A stretch of DNA of 64,000 nucleotides from Alphaproteobacteria bacterium (lineage in GTDB: Bacteria; Pseudomonadota; Alphaproteobacteria; Rhizobiales; Devosiaceae), in assembly GCA_018828145.1 (NCBI GenBank), contig JAHJWO010000054.1:62001-126000 (forward strand). The letters run 5' to 3'. The position numbers and the translations under genes are program-made. Shown one piece after another: positions 20,135 through 29,105 of this stretch. The notes beneath the pieces were generated by a model that had not been told where the DNA came from, did not search any database, and saw only the letters and a program-made list of their open reading frames with translations. Position 1 is the first letter of the stretch. Each line of letters opens with the position of its first letter.

Positions 20135-21211
20135 ATGTCCGATCCGCAAAACCTGACATCAAACGGTCTGTCATACAAGCAGGCCGGCGTCGATATCGAT
20201 GCCGGCAATGCACTGGTAGAAGCCATCAAGCCAGCAGTTCGTTCCACGCGCCGTCCGGGCGCGGATGGCGAAATCGGCGGTTTCGGCGGACTGTTCGATC
20301 TCAAGGCCGCCGGCTTCACCGATCCGGTGCTGGTTGCGGCCAATGACGGCGTCGGCACCAAGCTCAAGATTGCCATCGACACGGGCAATCATTCCACCAT
20401 CGGGCAGGACCTGGTGGCCATGTGCGTCAACGACATCATTGTTCAGGGCGCCGAGCCGCTGTTCTTTCTCGACTACTTCGCCACCGGCAAGCTCGACGTG
20501 GAACAGGGCACTGCCATTGTGTCCGGTATCGCCGAGGGCTGCCGTATCGCTGGCTGCGCCCTGATCGGCGGCGAGACTGCCGAAATGCCGGGCATGTATC
20601 ATGGCAAGGACTACGACCTGGCCGGCTTTGCTGTAGGCGCTGCCGAGCGTGGCACCCTCCTGCCCCGCCCCGATATTGCCGCGGGCGATACGCTGGTCGC
20701 GATTGCCTCGTCGGGTGTCCACTCCAACGGCTATTCGCTGGTTCGCAAGATCGTCGAACTGTCCGGCGTGGACTGGTACATGGACGCGCCGTTCGCGCCC
20801 GGCCAGTCGCTGTCCGAAGCGCTGCTGACGCCAACCCGCATCTATGTGAAGCCCCTGCTCGCCGCTCTCAAGGCCGGCATCGGCATCAAGGCACTGGCGC
20901 ATATCACCGGCGGCGGCTTCATCGACAATATTCCTCGCGTGCTGCCCGACCATCTGGCGGCCCATGTCGACCTCAATGCCATCACGGTCCCCAAGGTCTT
21001 CGGCTGGCTCAGCCACGTCGGCGGCATGGATGAGCGCGAAATGCTGCGAACCTTCAATTGCGGCGTTGGCATGCTGGTCGCCGTCGCACCTGAGGATGCC
21101 CAGAAGCTTGTCGACCATCTCAATGCATCGGGCGAGATCGCTTCGGTCGTTGGCCGCCTGACAGCCCGCACCGGCGAGCCGGTGACGTTTGATGGCAAGC
21201 TGGCGCTCTAG
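20135..21211 (+). CDS. purM: Phosphoribosylformylglycinamidine cyclo-ligase
   Basis: A 358-residue AIR synthetase, which closes the imidazole ring in purine synthesis (ATP dependent). Motifs: [64 protein letters not shown] and [16 protein letters not shown], all typical of the PurM/ThiL fold. It starts 134 bases from the divergent transporter gene. Its stop abuts the ATG of a small kinase gene and purN follows, a three-gene unit. Confidence 0.97.
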   Translation: MSDPQNLTSNGLSYKQAGVDIDAGNALVEAIKPAVRSTRRPGADGEIGGFGGLFDLKAAGFTDPVLVAANDGVGTKLKIAIDTGNHSTIGQDLVAMCVNDIIVQGAEPLFFLDYFATGKLDVEQGTAIVSGIAEGCRIAGCALIGGETAEMPGMYHGKDYDLAGFAVGAAERGTLLPRPDIAAGDTLVAIASSGVHSNGYSLVRKIVELSGVDWYMDAPFAPGQSLSEALLTPTRIYVKPLLAALKAGIGIKALAHITGGGFIDNIPRVLPDHLAAHVDLNAITVPKVFGWLSHVGGMDEREMLRTFNCGVGMLVAVAPEDAQKLVDHLNASGEIASVVGRLTARTGEPVTFDGKLAL

Positions 21212-21685
21212 ATGCCCGGCTCGGGCCGTCTGATCATCATCTGCGGCCTGCCAGGCGCCGGCAAGACAACGCTGGCAAAGCGGCTGGCCGAGCATCTGGA
21301 TGCCAGCATCTACTCGCCCGACGACTGGATGGATGCCCTCGGCATCGACCTCTGGGACACGGCCGTGCGCAAGGGCGTCGAGGACTTGCAGTGGCGACAG
21401 GCGCGGGACCTGCTCCGTCTGGGCGGCACGGCCATCATCGAGTGGGGCACATGGGGTCGTTCCGAGCGCGACATGCTCCGCGAAGGCGCGCGCGCTCTTG
21501 GTGCCAAGGTCGAGCTGCACTTCGTCGACGCACCATTCGAAACCCTGTTTCAGCGCACCAGTGCCCGGGGCCGCGAGAACCCGCCTCTCACCCTGGAAGA
21601 CCTCCGCGCCTATTCAGCCGCGATCCAGCGCCCGGATGAGGCGGAGTTCGCCCTTTACGATCCAGCCTCGGAGCCCCTCCCATGA
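21212..21685 (+). CDS. P-loop kinase-like ATPase (AAA_33 type) between purM and purN
   Basis: A 157-residue protein starting directly after the purM TAG. It has a Walker A GLPGAGKTT at residues 12-20, followed by SPDDWMDALG, a central IIEWGTWGRSERD, and HFVDAPFETLFQRTSARGREN near the end, which resembles the LID region of nucleotide/antibiotic kinases. The family phosphorylates small molecules; the substrate is unknown. The purN ATG overlaps its TGA by four bases (ATGA). Its tight packing implies expression with purine genes, but a role in the pathway is only a positional guess. Confidence 0.75.
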   Translation: MPGSGRLIIICGLPGAGKTTLAKRLAEHLDASIYSPDDWMDALGIDLWDTAVRKGVEDLQWRQARDLLRLGGTAIIEWGTWGRSERDMLREGARALGAKVELHFVDAPFETLFQRTSARGRENPPLTLEDLRAYSAAIQRPDEAEFALYDPASEPLP

Positions 21686-22269
21686 CCCGCAAGCGCGTCG
21701 GCATCCTCATCTCGGGCCGCGGCTCGAACATGTCGGCTTTGATCGAGGCGGCCAGGTCTCCCGACTACCCGGCCGAGATCGTAGGCGTGCTCTCCAACCG
21801 TGCCGCCGCCCCCGGGCTCGCCACCGCCGCGGCGGAAGGCATCGCCACCGCCTCGCTGGCCCAGAGCAAATTCCCCACCCGCGACATGTTCGAGGATGTC
21901 ATGACCCAGACGCTGGAAAGCTGGGATTTGGACATCGTCTGCCTCGCCGGGTTCATGCGAATCCTGGGCGACGATTTCGTCAATCACTGGGCCGGGCGGA
22001 TGATCAACATCCACCCCTCCCTGTTGCCGCTCTACAAAGGACTACATACCCACGAACGGGCGCTTGCCGATGGCGCCCGCGTCCATGGCTGCACGGTCCA
22101 CTTCGTCACACCCGGCCTTGATGAGGGCGCCGCGATCCTGCAGGCGGAAGTGCCTGTCCTGCCGGGCGACACTGCCGACAGTCTGGCCGCACGCGTTCTG
22201 ATCGAGGAGCACCGCATCTATCCCGAGGCCCTGCGCCTGCTGGCCTCCGGCAAGATCGCTGCGCCTTAA
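21682..22269 (+). CDS. purN: Phosphoribosylglycinamide formyltransferase
   Basis: A 195-residue folate-dependent GAR transformylase of de novo purine synthesis. It has VGILISGRGSNMSALIEA at the N-terminus, LAGFMRILGDDFVNHWAGRMINIHPSLLPLYKGLHTHERALADG with the catalytic Asn-His region, GCTVHFVTPGLDEGAAILQAEVPVLPGDT (catalytic Asp), and EHRIYPEAL. Length is normal. The start overlaps the upstream kinase stop (ATGA). Confidence 0.97.
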   Translation: MTRKRVGILISGRGSNMSALIEAARSPDYPAEIVGVLSNRAAAPGLATAAAEGIATASLAQSKFPTRDMFEDVMTQTLESWDLDIVCLAGFMRILGDDFVNHWAGRMINIHPSLLPLYKGLHTHERALADGARVHGCTVHFVTPGLDEGAAILQAEVPVLPGDTADSLAARVLIEEHRIYPEALRLLASGKIAAP

Positions 22270-22365
22270 TCGTCATCACCAGATTTGATCGAACCCATCG
22301 TCAAAATCGGTTCGACCTTTGTTCTCGTCAGGCGTAGTTTCCCGGCTCACTCCTGGGAGGCCACG

Positions 22366-23256
22366 ATGGCGCAACGCGACTGGTTCTGGATCATATTGCT
22401 CGGCGCCATCTGGGGCTGCTCCTTCATCTTCAACGCCGTGCTTATCCGCGAGATCGGCCCGCTCTGGGTCACCTCGTTCCGTGTCGGCATCGGTGCGCTT
22501 GGCTGCTGGGGCGTGATGGTGGCCCTGCGCAAGCCCATCCCGCGTTCTCCGACGCTCTGGCTCAAGCTCGGCGCGCTGGGCATCCTGGCCTATGCCATCC
22601 CCTTTGCCCTGTTCCCGCTGGCTCAGGCCAACCTGGCCAGCGGCGTCGCGGCCATCATCAACGCACTGACCCCGATCATGACTGTGATCGTCAGCCATTT
22701 CTGGATTGGCGGGGAGAAGGCCTCGCGCATCAAGAGTGCCGGTGTGGCGGTTGGCTTCGCCGGCGTTGCCATCCTTGCCTCGCCGGCTTTGCTCTCGGGT
22801 GGCCAATCGCAACTCTGGGCCGTCGCCACCTGTCTGCTGGCCACGCTCTGCTATGCGCTCTCGCTCAATATCACTCGCAGCTTCAAGGCTGTGGAGCCGA
22901 CTGCCCTGGCCGCCATTGCGCTGACCGGCGCTGCGATTGTCGCCATTCCGGTCGCGTTCATGGTTGAAGGAACGCCGGTCATGCTGCGTACCGAGACCTG
23001 GCTGGCCGCCGCCGCCATCGGCCTGATCTCGACCGCGTTCACCTTCCAGATCATGTACCGCATCCTGCCGCGCGTCGGCGCCACCAACTTCGCAACGACG
23101 ACCTTCATCGCCCCGATTTCGGCCGTCATCCTTGGCGTAACCCTGCTGCGAGAGACGGTATTGCCGATCCAGCTCCTGGGCATGCTGGTAATCTTCGCAG
23201 GCCTGTTGCTGATCGATGGCCGCATCGGCAAGTTTTGGCATCGCGCGACGGCCTGA
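22366..23256 (+). CDS. EamA-family (drug/metabolite) transporter
   Basis: A 296-residue protein with about ten hydrophobic helices and two EamA repeats (WIILLGAIWGCSFIFNAVLI in the first, AVATCLLATLCYALSLNI in the second). Helix-end motifs such as AINALTPIMTVIVSHFWIGGEK and FIAPISAVILGVTLLRETV are characteristic. Substrate unknown (amino acids, metabolites or drugs). ATG 22366 has a GGGAGG site; an in-frame extension upstream is unlikely. It follows purN by 96 bases. Confidence 0.92.
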   Translation: MAQRDWFWIILLGAIWGCSFIFNAVLIREIGPLWVTSFRVGIGALGCWGVMVALRKPIPRSPTLWLKLGALGILAYAIPFALFPLAQANLASGVAAIINALTPIMTVIVSHFWIGGEKASRIKSAGVAVGFAGVAILASPALLSGGQSQLWAVATCLLATLCYALSLNITRSFKAVEPTALAAIALTGAAIVAIPVAFMVEGTPVMLRTETWLAAAAIGLISTAFTFQIMYRILPRVGATNFATTTFIAPISAVILGVTLLRETVLPIQLLGMLVIFAGLLLIDGRIGKFWHRATA

Positions 23257-23308
23257 GGCGGAACAGACCGCTCACCGAGACGTTCCTGTGAGCACAGGAG
23301 CGTCAATC

Positions 23309-23515
23309 ATGAACCAGCCCAGACCAGATATCGATCCGCGCCCGATTCCGGAAATCGTGCCGCAACCCGAGCCACCCCCGCCGCAGCCGGTCGAGCCCTA
23401 TCCAGTTCCGCCCCAGGAGCTGCCGGACACGCCCCAGCCAGTGGAAGACCCGACCCCAGGCCAGCCCACGCCCGAGCCGGGCCCGGGGACGGATCAGCCG
23501 CCTACGCGCGCCTGA
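23309..23515 (+). CDS. Small proline-rich protein of unknown function
   Basis: A 68-residue protein with an AGGAG site 9 bases before its ATG. More than a third of residues are Pro with Glu/Gln/Asp between them (PEIVPQPEPPPPQPVEPYPVPPQ). There is no signal peptide, Cys or hydrophobic segment, so it is probably disordered and cytoplasmic. Its beginning is 52 bases after the EamA stop. The low-complexity composition makes homology inference impossible by eye; the ribosome site is the best evidence that it is translated. Confidence 0.55.
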   Translation: MNQPRPDIDPRPIPEIVPQPEPPPPQPVEPYPVPPQELPDTPQPVEDPTPGQPTPEPGPGTDQPPTRA

Positions 23516-23527
23516 TCCTGCTTGGCG

Positions 23528-25027
23528 CTATTCGATTCCGAGCTTTTTCTTCATCAGGTCGCTGAGCGCCTGCGGGTTGGCCTTGCCGCCCGAGGCCTTC
23601 ATGGCCTGGCCAACAAACCAGCCGATCATGGTCGGCTTAGCCAGCACCTTGGCGACCTGATCGGGGTTGGCGGCGATGATGTCGTCGACGATCGCCTCGA
23701 TGGCCCCCATGTCGGTGACCTGCTTCATGCCACGACGTTCGACGATCTCGGCCGGCTCGCCCTCTGGCTCTTCGGCAATGATCACCTGCAGCAAGTCCTT
23801 GGCGCCCTTGGACGAAATCGTCCCGGCGGCGACCAGATCGACGATGCCGGCGATCTGGCTGGGCTTGAGGTGGGTTTCCCACACGGCCAGGCCCTGGCTA
23901 TTGGCATAGGCGGCCACGTCGGCATTGAGCATGTTGGCCACAGCCTTGCCGTCGCGCTTGGTGCCGCCGAAGGACACGCAGGATTCGTAGTAGTCCGCGG
24001 TCTCGCGATCGAGCGTTAGCACCATGGCGTCATAGGGGGTTACGCCATAGTCGGTGACGAAGCGCTGCTTCTTTTCGTCTGGCAGCTCGGGCAGTTTTGC
24101 TGCCAGCATGCTGACGAATTGCTCGTCGAATTCCAGCGGCAGCAGGTCCGGATCGGGGAAGTAGCGATAGTCATGCGCCTCTTCCTTGCTGCGCATCGAG
24201 CGCGTCTCGCCGGTCTTGGGATCGTAGAGCCGGGTTTCCTGGTCGATCGTGCCGCCGTCTTCGAGGATATCGATCTGGCGGCGCGCCTCATATTCGATGG
24301 CCTGGCCAGCAAAGCGGATGGAGTTGACGTTCTTGATCTCGCAACGGGTGCCGAATTCGCCGCCCGGGCGACGCACCGAGACGTTGACGTCGGCGCGCAT
24401 GGATCCCTGCTCCATATTGCCGTCGCAGGTGCCGAGATAGCGCAGGATGGTGCGCAGCTTGCCCAGATATTCCTTGGCCTCTTCCGAGGAGCGCAGGTCG
24501 GGCTTGCTCACGATTTCCATCAGCGCCACGCCGGAGCGATTGAGATCGACGAAGCTCATGTTGGGGTGCTGGTCATGGATCGACTTGCCGGCATCCTGTT
24601 CCAGGTGCAGGCGCTCGATGCCGATCTCGATCTGGCCCTCCGGCATGTCGAGCAACACCTTGCCCTCGCCGACGATCGGATCCTTGAACTGGCTGATCTG
24701 ATAGCCCTGCGGCAGATCGGGATAGAAGTAGTTCTTGCGGTCGAACACGCTGCGCTTGTTGATCTGCGCCTTGAGACCCAGACCGGTGCGCACGGCCTGG
24801 CGCACGCATTCCTCATTGATGGTCGGCAGCATGCCGGGCATGGCCGCATCGACGAAGGACACGTTGGAATTGGGCGGATTGCCGAATTCGGTCGAGGACC
24901 CCGAGAACAGCTTGCTCTCGCTGGTCACCTGCGCATGGACTTCCATGCCGATGATGACCTCCCAGTCACCGGTGGAGCCGGCGATGAAGCTCTTGGGGTT
25001 CGGCGTGCGGGTATCAATGAGGGTCAA
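23528..25027 (-). CDS. gatB: Aspartyl/glutamyl-tRNA amidotransferase subunit B
   Basis: A 499-residue GatB, the kinase/amide-transfer subunit that converts Glu-tRNA(Gln) and, in many bacteria, Asp-tRNA(Asn). The family signature [22 protein letters not shown] is at the N-terminus, followed by [16 protein letters not shown] and the C-terminal YqeY-like tail ([14 protein letters not shown]). The likely start is TTG 25027; the next ATG lies inside the conserved motif and is too late. Unlike many bacteria, gatB is not contiguous with gatCA, which begin 2.6 kb away on the same strand. Confidence 0.96.
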   Translation of the reverse strand: MTLIDTRTPNPKSFIAGSTGDWEVIIGMEVHAQVTSESKLFSGSSTEFGNPPNSNVSFVDAAMPGMLPTINEECVRQAVRTGLGLKAQINKRSVFDRKNYFYPDLPQGYQISQFKDPIVGEGKVLLDMPEGQIEIGIERLHLEQDAGKSIHDQHPNMSFVDLNRSGVALMEIVSKPDLRSSEEAKEYLGKLRTILRYLGTCDGNMEQGSMRADVNVSVRRPGGEFGTRCEIKNVNSIRFAGQAIEYEARRQIDILEDGGTIDQETRLYDPKTGETRSMRSKEEAHDYRYFPDPDLLPLEFDEQFVSMLAAKLPELPDEKKQRFVTDYGVTPYDAMVLTLDRETADYYESCVSFGGTKRDGKAVANMLNADVAAYANSQGLAVWETHLKPSQIAGIVDLVAAGTISSKGAKDLLQVIIAEEPEGEPAEIVERRGMKQVTDMGAIEAIVDDIIAANPDQVAKVLAKPTMIGWFVGQAMKASGGKANPQALSDLMKKKLGIE

Positions 25028-25175
25028 TTGGACGTCCTGAGGCGAAGGCGAAGTTGGGTAAGTGATTACTGGTGTTGCTGCAGTGTTGCAACAGAAACGG
25101 ACTACGTCCCCCCTTGCGCGAGCAGGTGGCGGAAGGGGTATCGTCCTATGAGCCGTGAAGCACGGGACGGCTCAG

Positions 25176-25286
25176 CACCCCCACCTAGCCTCCCCCTGGG
25201 AGGGGGAGGAACGGATCGAGTTTTTGGCAAGATAGCGCCACACCCACCAAACGGATTCCTCCCCCTGGGGAGGTTAGGTGGGGGTG
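25176..25286. repeat. Doublet-palindrome repeat, copy 1
   Basis: A 111-bp element with outer inverted arms CCCCCACCTAGCC and its near complement at the other end. Two inner palindromes occur: CCTCCCCC paired with GGGGGAGG at 25189-25209, and CCTCCCCCTGGGGAGG at 25258-25273. The centre is unrelated to the other copies. It lies between the gatB start and the GNAT stop, both on the minus strand. See copies at 27483, 41827 and 43035. Confidence 0.8.
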
Positions 25287-25292
25287 TTCCGA

Positions 25293-25805
25293 CTAGTCCT
25301 CTTCGTCGATATCGCCATCGAAGGGATGCAGGCGCTTTTCCAGATGGACGCTCATGAAGGGTTCATGCGCGGCACGTCCATCCGGCCGCAGTGCCAGGAT
25401 GCGATAACCCTGCCGCTCGTAGAAGCGCACAGCGCGGACATTGTCGGCCGGCGTTTCGAGATGCACGCGCTCGGCGCCCTCGAGCTCCAGCATCGATTCC
25501 ATGCGCCGCAGCAGCATCGAGCCAATGCCATGGCCCTGCAGTTCGGGCATGACGAAGAGGAAGGGAATATAGGCGCGTCGGCCGGAGCGCGAGCACCAGG
25601 CGACCGCGATACCATCCACTTCGGCCACGATGATGCGCGGCAGCGTCTCTGCCACGGCCTGCGTCAGCCGGCGTTGTTCGGCCTCCCGCAGCCCGGGCTG
25701 TTCGGTCAGCAGCGGGAAGATGCCACTTTCCCAGGCGCGATAGGCAATATCGGCCAATCGGCGCGCATCAGTGGGTTCAGCCTTGCGAATGGAAATCCCT
25801 GCCAT
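25293..25805 (-). CDS. GNAT-family N-acetyltransferase
   Basis: A 170-residue protein with the GNAT core: ISIRKAEPTDARRLADIAYRAWE at the N-terminus, IPFLFVMPELQGHGIGSMLLRRM (acetyl-CoA motif A, QGHGIG), and NVRAVRFYERQGYRI near the C-terminus. Substrate is unknown. ATG 25805 has a perfect AGGAGGT site; an upstream in-frame extension is rejected. It follows chorismate mutase on the same strand by 14 bases. Confidence 0.9.
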   Translation of the reverse strand: MAGISIRKAEPTDARRLADIAYRAWESGIFPLLTEQPGLREAEQRRLTQAVAETLPRIIVAEVDGIAVAWCSRSGRRAYIPFLFVMPELQGHGIGSMLLRRMESMLELEGAERVHLETPADNVRAVRFYERQGYRILALRPDGRAAHEPFMSVHLEKRLHPFDGDIDEED

Positions 25806-25819
25806 TGTGACCTCCTGCC

Positions 25820-26131
25820 CTAGCTGCGGCGCCGCGCCGCGATAATGCCCTTCTCGTAATTGATGTTCCAGTCGATCAGGGTCCGCCACACAAGTTCGGC
25901 CTGATCTTCGTCGAGATCAAGAGCCAAACTGCGCGTGCGGACTTTCTCGATCACGGCCTCGATGCGCGCCGGGTCGCGCGCCTCATGCGGATCGGTCTTG
26001 ATCTGGGCCATGCGCGTCACATAGCGGTGCCGTTCGGCAAACAGGCTCAGCAGGGCCTGGTCGATGCGATCGATTTCAGCACGGACATCGTCCTTGGTGG
26101 CGCAGTCTTGCGGCGACTTGGCTTCGGTCAC
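25820..26131 (-). CDS. Chorismate mutase (AroQ type)
   Basis: A 103-residue monofunctional all-helical chorismate mutase, converting chorismate to prephenate for Phe/Tyr synthesis. The AroQ pattern is visible: EIDRIDQALLSLFAERHRYVTRMAQIK, then RDPARIEAVIEKVRTRSLALDLDEDQAELVWRTLIDWNINYE. The start is GTG 26131 with a GGAA site; there is no close ATG. It lacks a signal peptide, so it acts in the cytoplasm. It is followed closely by the GNAT gene. Confidence 0.92.
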   Translation of the reverse strand: MTEAKSPQDCATKDDVRAEIDRIDQALLSLFAERHRYVTRMAQIKTDPHEARDPARIEAVIEKVRTRSLALDLDEDQAELVWRTLIDWNINYEKGIIAARRRS

Positions 26132-26262
26132 TTCGGTTTCCAGTATGGTTTGCTGTTGCTGGTTTGCACCGGACGGGCCACGATTTCAACCGCCCCGCTT
26201 GCGCAAAACGCCTGCCCGGCGCTATCCGAATGCCATGTCTAGTCAGTCTGAAACCGCCTGAA

Positions 26263-26355
26263 GCCCCGTCCATCTGCGACGGGGCATGAATGAACCGGTC
26301 GACCACCGTGCGCGATGCCGGCGGCCGATCATGTTTGTTCGCGGGCTTTGCCCGC
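26263..26355 (+). promoter_or_regulatory. Two hairpins in the leader of the YjhX-like gene
   Basis: A stem of GCCCCGTC/GACGGGGC closes a 7-base loop at 26263-26285. A second, GCGGGC-TTT-GCCCGC, is at 26341-26355, 22 bases before the YjhX-like ATG. Neither has a T-run, so they look like leader structures rather than terminators. The 246-base gap upstream holds no other feature I can support. Confidence 0.3.
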
Positions 26356-26377
26356 TGCTGCAGGCAACTGACTATCC

Positions 26378-26635
26378 ATGGATATTTCACGAGACGAACA
26401 GCGGGTGCTGCATGCCCTCGCACAGGGCGGCCGCATTGCGCTGCTCAAAAACGACGCCGGCAAGGTGACCGGCCTTGAATTCTTCAACCGCGAAGGCTGG
26501 CTGATGAGCAACTGCACTTTGCTGCTGTTCAAGAAGCTCAAGGCCAAGAAGGCCATCCGCTCGCAAAACGGACAGCCCTATCGCATCACGAAACGGGGAC
26601 TGGAGCTGGTGCGGAGCGAATACGACAACCGCTAG
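26378..26635 (+). CDS. YjhX-like protein (UPF0386, TopAI toxin family)
   Basis: An 85-residue protein, collinear with E. coli YjhX as I remember it: SRDEQRVLHALAQGGRI, FNREGWLMSNCTL, FKKLKAKKAIRSQNGQPYRIT and the terminal DNR all align, and length is identical. E. coli YjhX (TopAI) is a toxin reported to inhibit DNA topoisomerase I, with the acetyltransferase-like YjhQ as its antitoxin. No yjhQ partner is adjacent here, so toxicity is doubtful. The family is common as single genes in alphaproteobacteria. The ribosome site is weak (CAGG). A GNAT gene lies 0.6 kb away on the opposite strand. Confidence 0.88.
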   Translation: MDISRDEQRVLHALAQGGRIALLKNDAGKVTGLEFFNREGWLMSNCTLLLFKKLKAKKAIRSQNGQPYRITKRGLELVRSEYDNR

Positions 26636-26642
26636 CAGGACA

Positions 26643-26670
26643 GGATGGTCGGCCAGCGGGCCGGCCATCC
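26643..26670. terminator. Bidirectional hairpin between convergent genes
   Basis: A 12-position stem (GGATGG-T-CGGCC pairing with GGCCG-G-CCATCC, the T/G allowed as a U-G pair on one strand) closes a 4-base AGCG loop. It lies between the YjhX-like gene (plus) and the GlsB-like gene (minus), where a shared terminator would be expected. T-runs are weak. Confidence 0.5.
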
Positions 26671-26679
26671 ACTTTGCCG

Positions 26680-26931
26680 TCAGCGCGTTACTGCGCGGCC
26701 GATGGCGATGATGATGCAGGCGCCGATGAAGCCCGCAATGAGGTAGCCGACCCAGCCGCCGAAAGAAATGCCGAGGAGCCCGAGTATCAGGCTGGCAACA
26801 ATGGCGCCGACAATACCGAGCACGATATTCATCAGCAGCCCGGTATTGGTATTCATGAACTTCTGGGCGAGCCATCCGGCCAAGCCGCCGATGATGATGG
26901 CTGCAAGCCAGCCTACACCGTCAAATCCCAT
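26680..26931 (-). CDS. GlsB/YeaQ/YmgE-family stress response membrane protein
   Basis: An 83-residue, very hydrophobic, Gly-rich protein with three membrane segments: GVGWLAAIIIGGLAGWLAQKFM, LLMNIVLGIVGAIVASLILGLLGI and WVGYLIAGFIGACIIIAIGRAV. This is the transglycosylase-associated/GlsB pattern, a stress-induced small inner-membrane protein of uncertain function. The ATG has a GAGGAGG site 5-6 bases upstream. A 6-bp hairpin (GCCTGC/GCAGGC) lies in its leader at 26968-26983. Confidence 0.92.
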   Translation of the reverse strand: MGFDGVGWLAAIIIGGLAGWLAQKFMNTNTGLLMNIVLGIVGAIVASLILGLLGISFGGWVGYLIAGFIGACIIIAIGRAVTR

Positions 26932-27017
26932 TCATTCCTCCTCAAGTGGAATCTCCCCACCAGGAGAGCCTGCCACAGCAGGCCAGGAACGCAAGGGTTC
27001 TTGATAAAAGGCAATGG

Positions 27018-27335
27018 TCAGTGGCGGGTGACCTCGCTCAGCGCCGCGGCGATATGTTCCCACTCACTGGCCACGCTGGCCGTCGCGCGCTTCTTGCCGG
27101 CGCGGCGATACCAGTAATCGGCATTGCCCATATCGGCCTCGATCCAGTGCATCAAGGCATGCACCCAGTCGAAGGCCTGCACGCCTTCCATCGCCTGCAC
27201 GATGACATGGGCCTGTTCCCATTCCGGGCCAACCCGCAGCTCACCCTTCTTGAGCCACCACAGCGCCTGCAGCGGCTTGCTCATGTCCTTGGGTGGCTCG
27301 GACCAGTCGAGCGAAGTAAAGATATCAGAGGCCAT
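27018..27335 (-). CDS. Conserved hypothetical protein
   Basis: A 105-residue, Trp-rich acidic protein (MASDIFTSLDWSEPPKDMSKPLQALWWLKKGELRVGPEWEQAH...) with a DWVHALMHWIEADMGNADYWYRRAGK block. I associate similar sequences with Hyphomicrobiales but know no domain name or function. There is no signal peptide or membrane helix. An in-frame extension to 27410 exists; the ATG at 27335 matches the normal N-terminus better. It lies between the glsB-like gene and repeat copy 2. Confidence 0.72.
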   Translation of the reverse strand: MASDIFTSLDWSEPPKDMSKPLQALWWLKKGELRVGPEWEQAHVIVQAMEGVQAFDWVHALMHWIEADMGNADYWYRRAGKKRATASVASEWEHIAAALSEVTRH

Positions 27336-27482
27336 CGGTGAAACCCTTGTCGGCCCGGACGCCAGCCTGGGCGACGTCACAACCAATTTCAATTTGTGCA
27401 TTGGGGCCAAATAAGGCGGATCGGGGTGTCAATCAAGTGGCGCCGGCATTTGGGGTAAATTCCCGGGCCCCAGTTTTGGCAC

Positions 27483-27595
27483 CACCCCCTCCCAGCCTCC
27501 CCCATCGAGGGGGAGGTGCCGCTTCGCGATCTTGGCACTATCGTGCCCACGAGTGGAGAGAACCTCCCCCTTGAAGGGGGAGGTCGGAGGGGGTG
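27483..27595. repeat. Doublet-palindrome repeat, copy 2
   Basis: A 113-bp element with CACCCCCTCCCAGCC at one end and GGTCGGAGGGGGTG at the other. Inner palindromes (CCTCCCCC paired with GGGGGAGG) lie at 27496-27516 and 27563-27583. It sits 25 bases past the gatA stop, before the conserved hypothetical gene. Same architecture as copies 1 and 3. Confidence 0.8.
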
Positions 27596-27620
27596 AGAGC
27601 CGGTTGCGCGGAACGTCCGC

Positions 27621-29105
27621 CTACCACCACTGCTTGGGCGAAAAGTCCATGTCGGCGCTTTTCTCAATGACCCGAGCCGCCGCAAACAGTGTTTCCTCGT
27701 CGAACGGCTTGCCGATCAGCTGCAGCCCGAGCGGCAGGCCCTTGCCATCCTTGCCCGCCGGAACGGCAATGCCCGGCAGGCCGGCCATGTTGACCGTCAC
27801 CGTGAAGATGTCGTTGAGATACATCGCCACCGGATCGGCCGCGAGGGCCTCGTCACCGACGCCAAAGGCCGCCGAGGGGGTGGCCGGGGTCAGCACCGCA
27901 TCGACGCCGCCATGGAAGGCATCCTCGAAGTCCTTCTTGATCAGCGTCCGCACCTTCTGCGCCTTGACGTAATAGGCGTCGAAATAGCCGGCAGACAGCA
28001 CATAGGTGCCGATCATGATGCGGCGCTTCACCTCGCGGCCGAAACCGGCGGCGCGGGTGAGCTCGTACATGTCGGTGATGTCCTTGCCCGACACGCGCAA
28101 GCCATACTTCACGCCGTCATAGCGAGCCAGGTTGGACGAGGCCTCCGCCGGTGCGACGATGTAGTAAGCCGGCAAGGCATATTTGGTGTGCGGCAGGGAA
28201 ATGTCCTTCACCGTCGCACCCTCGGCCTTGAGCCATTCGAGCCCCTGGCTCCAGAGCTTTTCGATCTCGGCAGGCATGCCGTCCATGCGGTATTCGCGCG
28301 GCACGCCGATGGTGAGGCCCTTGACGCCCCGCTCCACAGCAGCGGCGAAATCCGGCACGGCCAGATCTACGCTGGTGGAATCCTTGACGTCATAGCCGGA
28401 CATCGACGTCATCATCAGCGCCGCATCTTCCACGGTCCGGGCGATCGGCCCGGCCTGGTCGAGCGAGGAGGCAAACGCCACCACGCCCCAGCGCGAACAG
28501 CGGCCATAGGTCGGCTTGATGCCGACCGTGCCGGTAAAGGCGGCCGGCTGGCGGATCGAGCCGCCAGTGTCGGTGGCCGTCGCCCCGGCGCAGAGCCAGG
28601 CCGAAACGGCAGCGGCCGAGCCACCCGAAGAACCGCCCGGTACCAGGTTGGCATTGCTGCCCTCGGCGCGGAACGGGTTGACCACCGGGCCGTAATAACT
28701 GGTCTCGTTGGACGAGCCCATGGCGAACTCGTCCATGTTGAGCTTGCCCAGCATGACGGCGCCGTCGCGCCAGAGATTGCTCGTCACCGTCGATTCATAT
28801 TCGGGCTTGAAGCCATCGAGGATGTGGCTGGCCGCCTGGGTATGGACGCCCTTGGTGCCGAACAGGTCCTTGATGCCAAGCGGAATGCCTTCGAGCGGCC
28901 CGCCCTGCCCCTTGGCGAGCTTCTCGTCGCTCGCCTTGGCCATGTCGAGCGCCTGCTCGGGCGTCACCGCCACATAGGCGTTGAGGCTCGGATTGGCCTT
29001 CTCGATCGCCGACAGATAGGCGCCGGTCAGCTCGGTTGCGGTGAAGCTCTTGGCTTCAAGGCCCTTGCGGGCGTCGGCCAGGCTGAGTTTGGTCAGGTCA
29101 GTCAA
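27621..29105 (-). CDS. gatA: Aspartyl/glutamyl-tRNA amidotransferase subunit A
   Basis: A 494-residue amidase-signature enzyme; GatA releases ammonia from glutamine and channels it to GatB. The Ser-cisSer-Lys triad region is intact: [14 protein letters not shown] (Lys), [37 protein letters not shown] (Ser residues). The start is TTG 29105, overlapping the previous gene's stop by 8 bases; no earlier ATG fits the [17 protein letters not shown]-terminus. It is in a run with gatC, a GNAT and a secreted protein, all minus strand. Confidence 0.96.
   Translation of the reverse strand: MTDLTKLSLADARKGLEAKSFTATELTGAYLSAIEKANPSLNAYVAVTPEQALDMAKASDEKLAKGQGGPLEGIPLGIKDLFGTKGVHTQAASHILDGFKPEYESTVTSNLWRDGAVMLGKLNMDEFAMGSSNETSYYGPVVNPFRAEGSNANLVPGGSSGGSAAAVSAWLCAGATATDTGGSIRQPAAFTGTVGIKPTYGRCSRWGVVAFASSLDQAGPIARTVEDAALMMTSMSGYDVKDSTSVDLAVPDFAAAVERGVKGLTIGVPREYRMDGMPAEIEKLWSQGLEWLKAEGATVKDISLPHTKYALPAYYIVAPAEASSNLARYDGVKYGLRVSGKDITDMYELTRAAGFGREVKRRIMIGTYVLSAGYFDAYYVKAQKVRTLIKKDFEDAFHGGVDAVLTPATPSAAFGVGDEALAADPVAMYLNDIFTVTVNMAGLPGIAVPAGKDGKGLPLGLQLIGKPFDEETLFAAARVIEKSADMDFSPKQWW

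Noticed and set aside
25293..25805. GNAT gene as the YjhQ antitoxin for the nearby YjhX-like protein
   Set aside because: It is on the opposite strand, separated by chorismate mutase, and belongs to the common QGHGIG GNAT type, so a pairing cannot be claimed.
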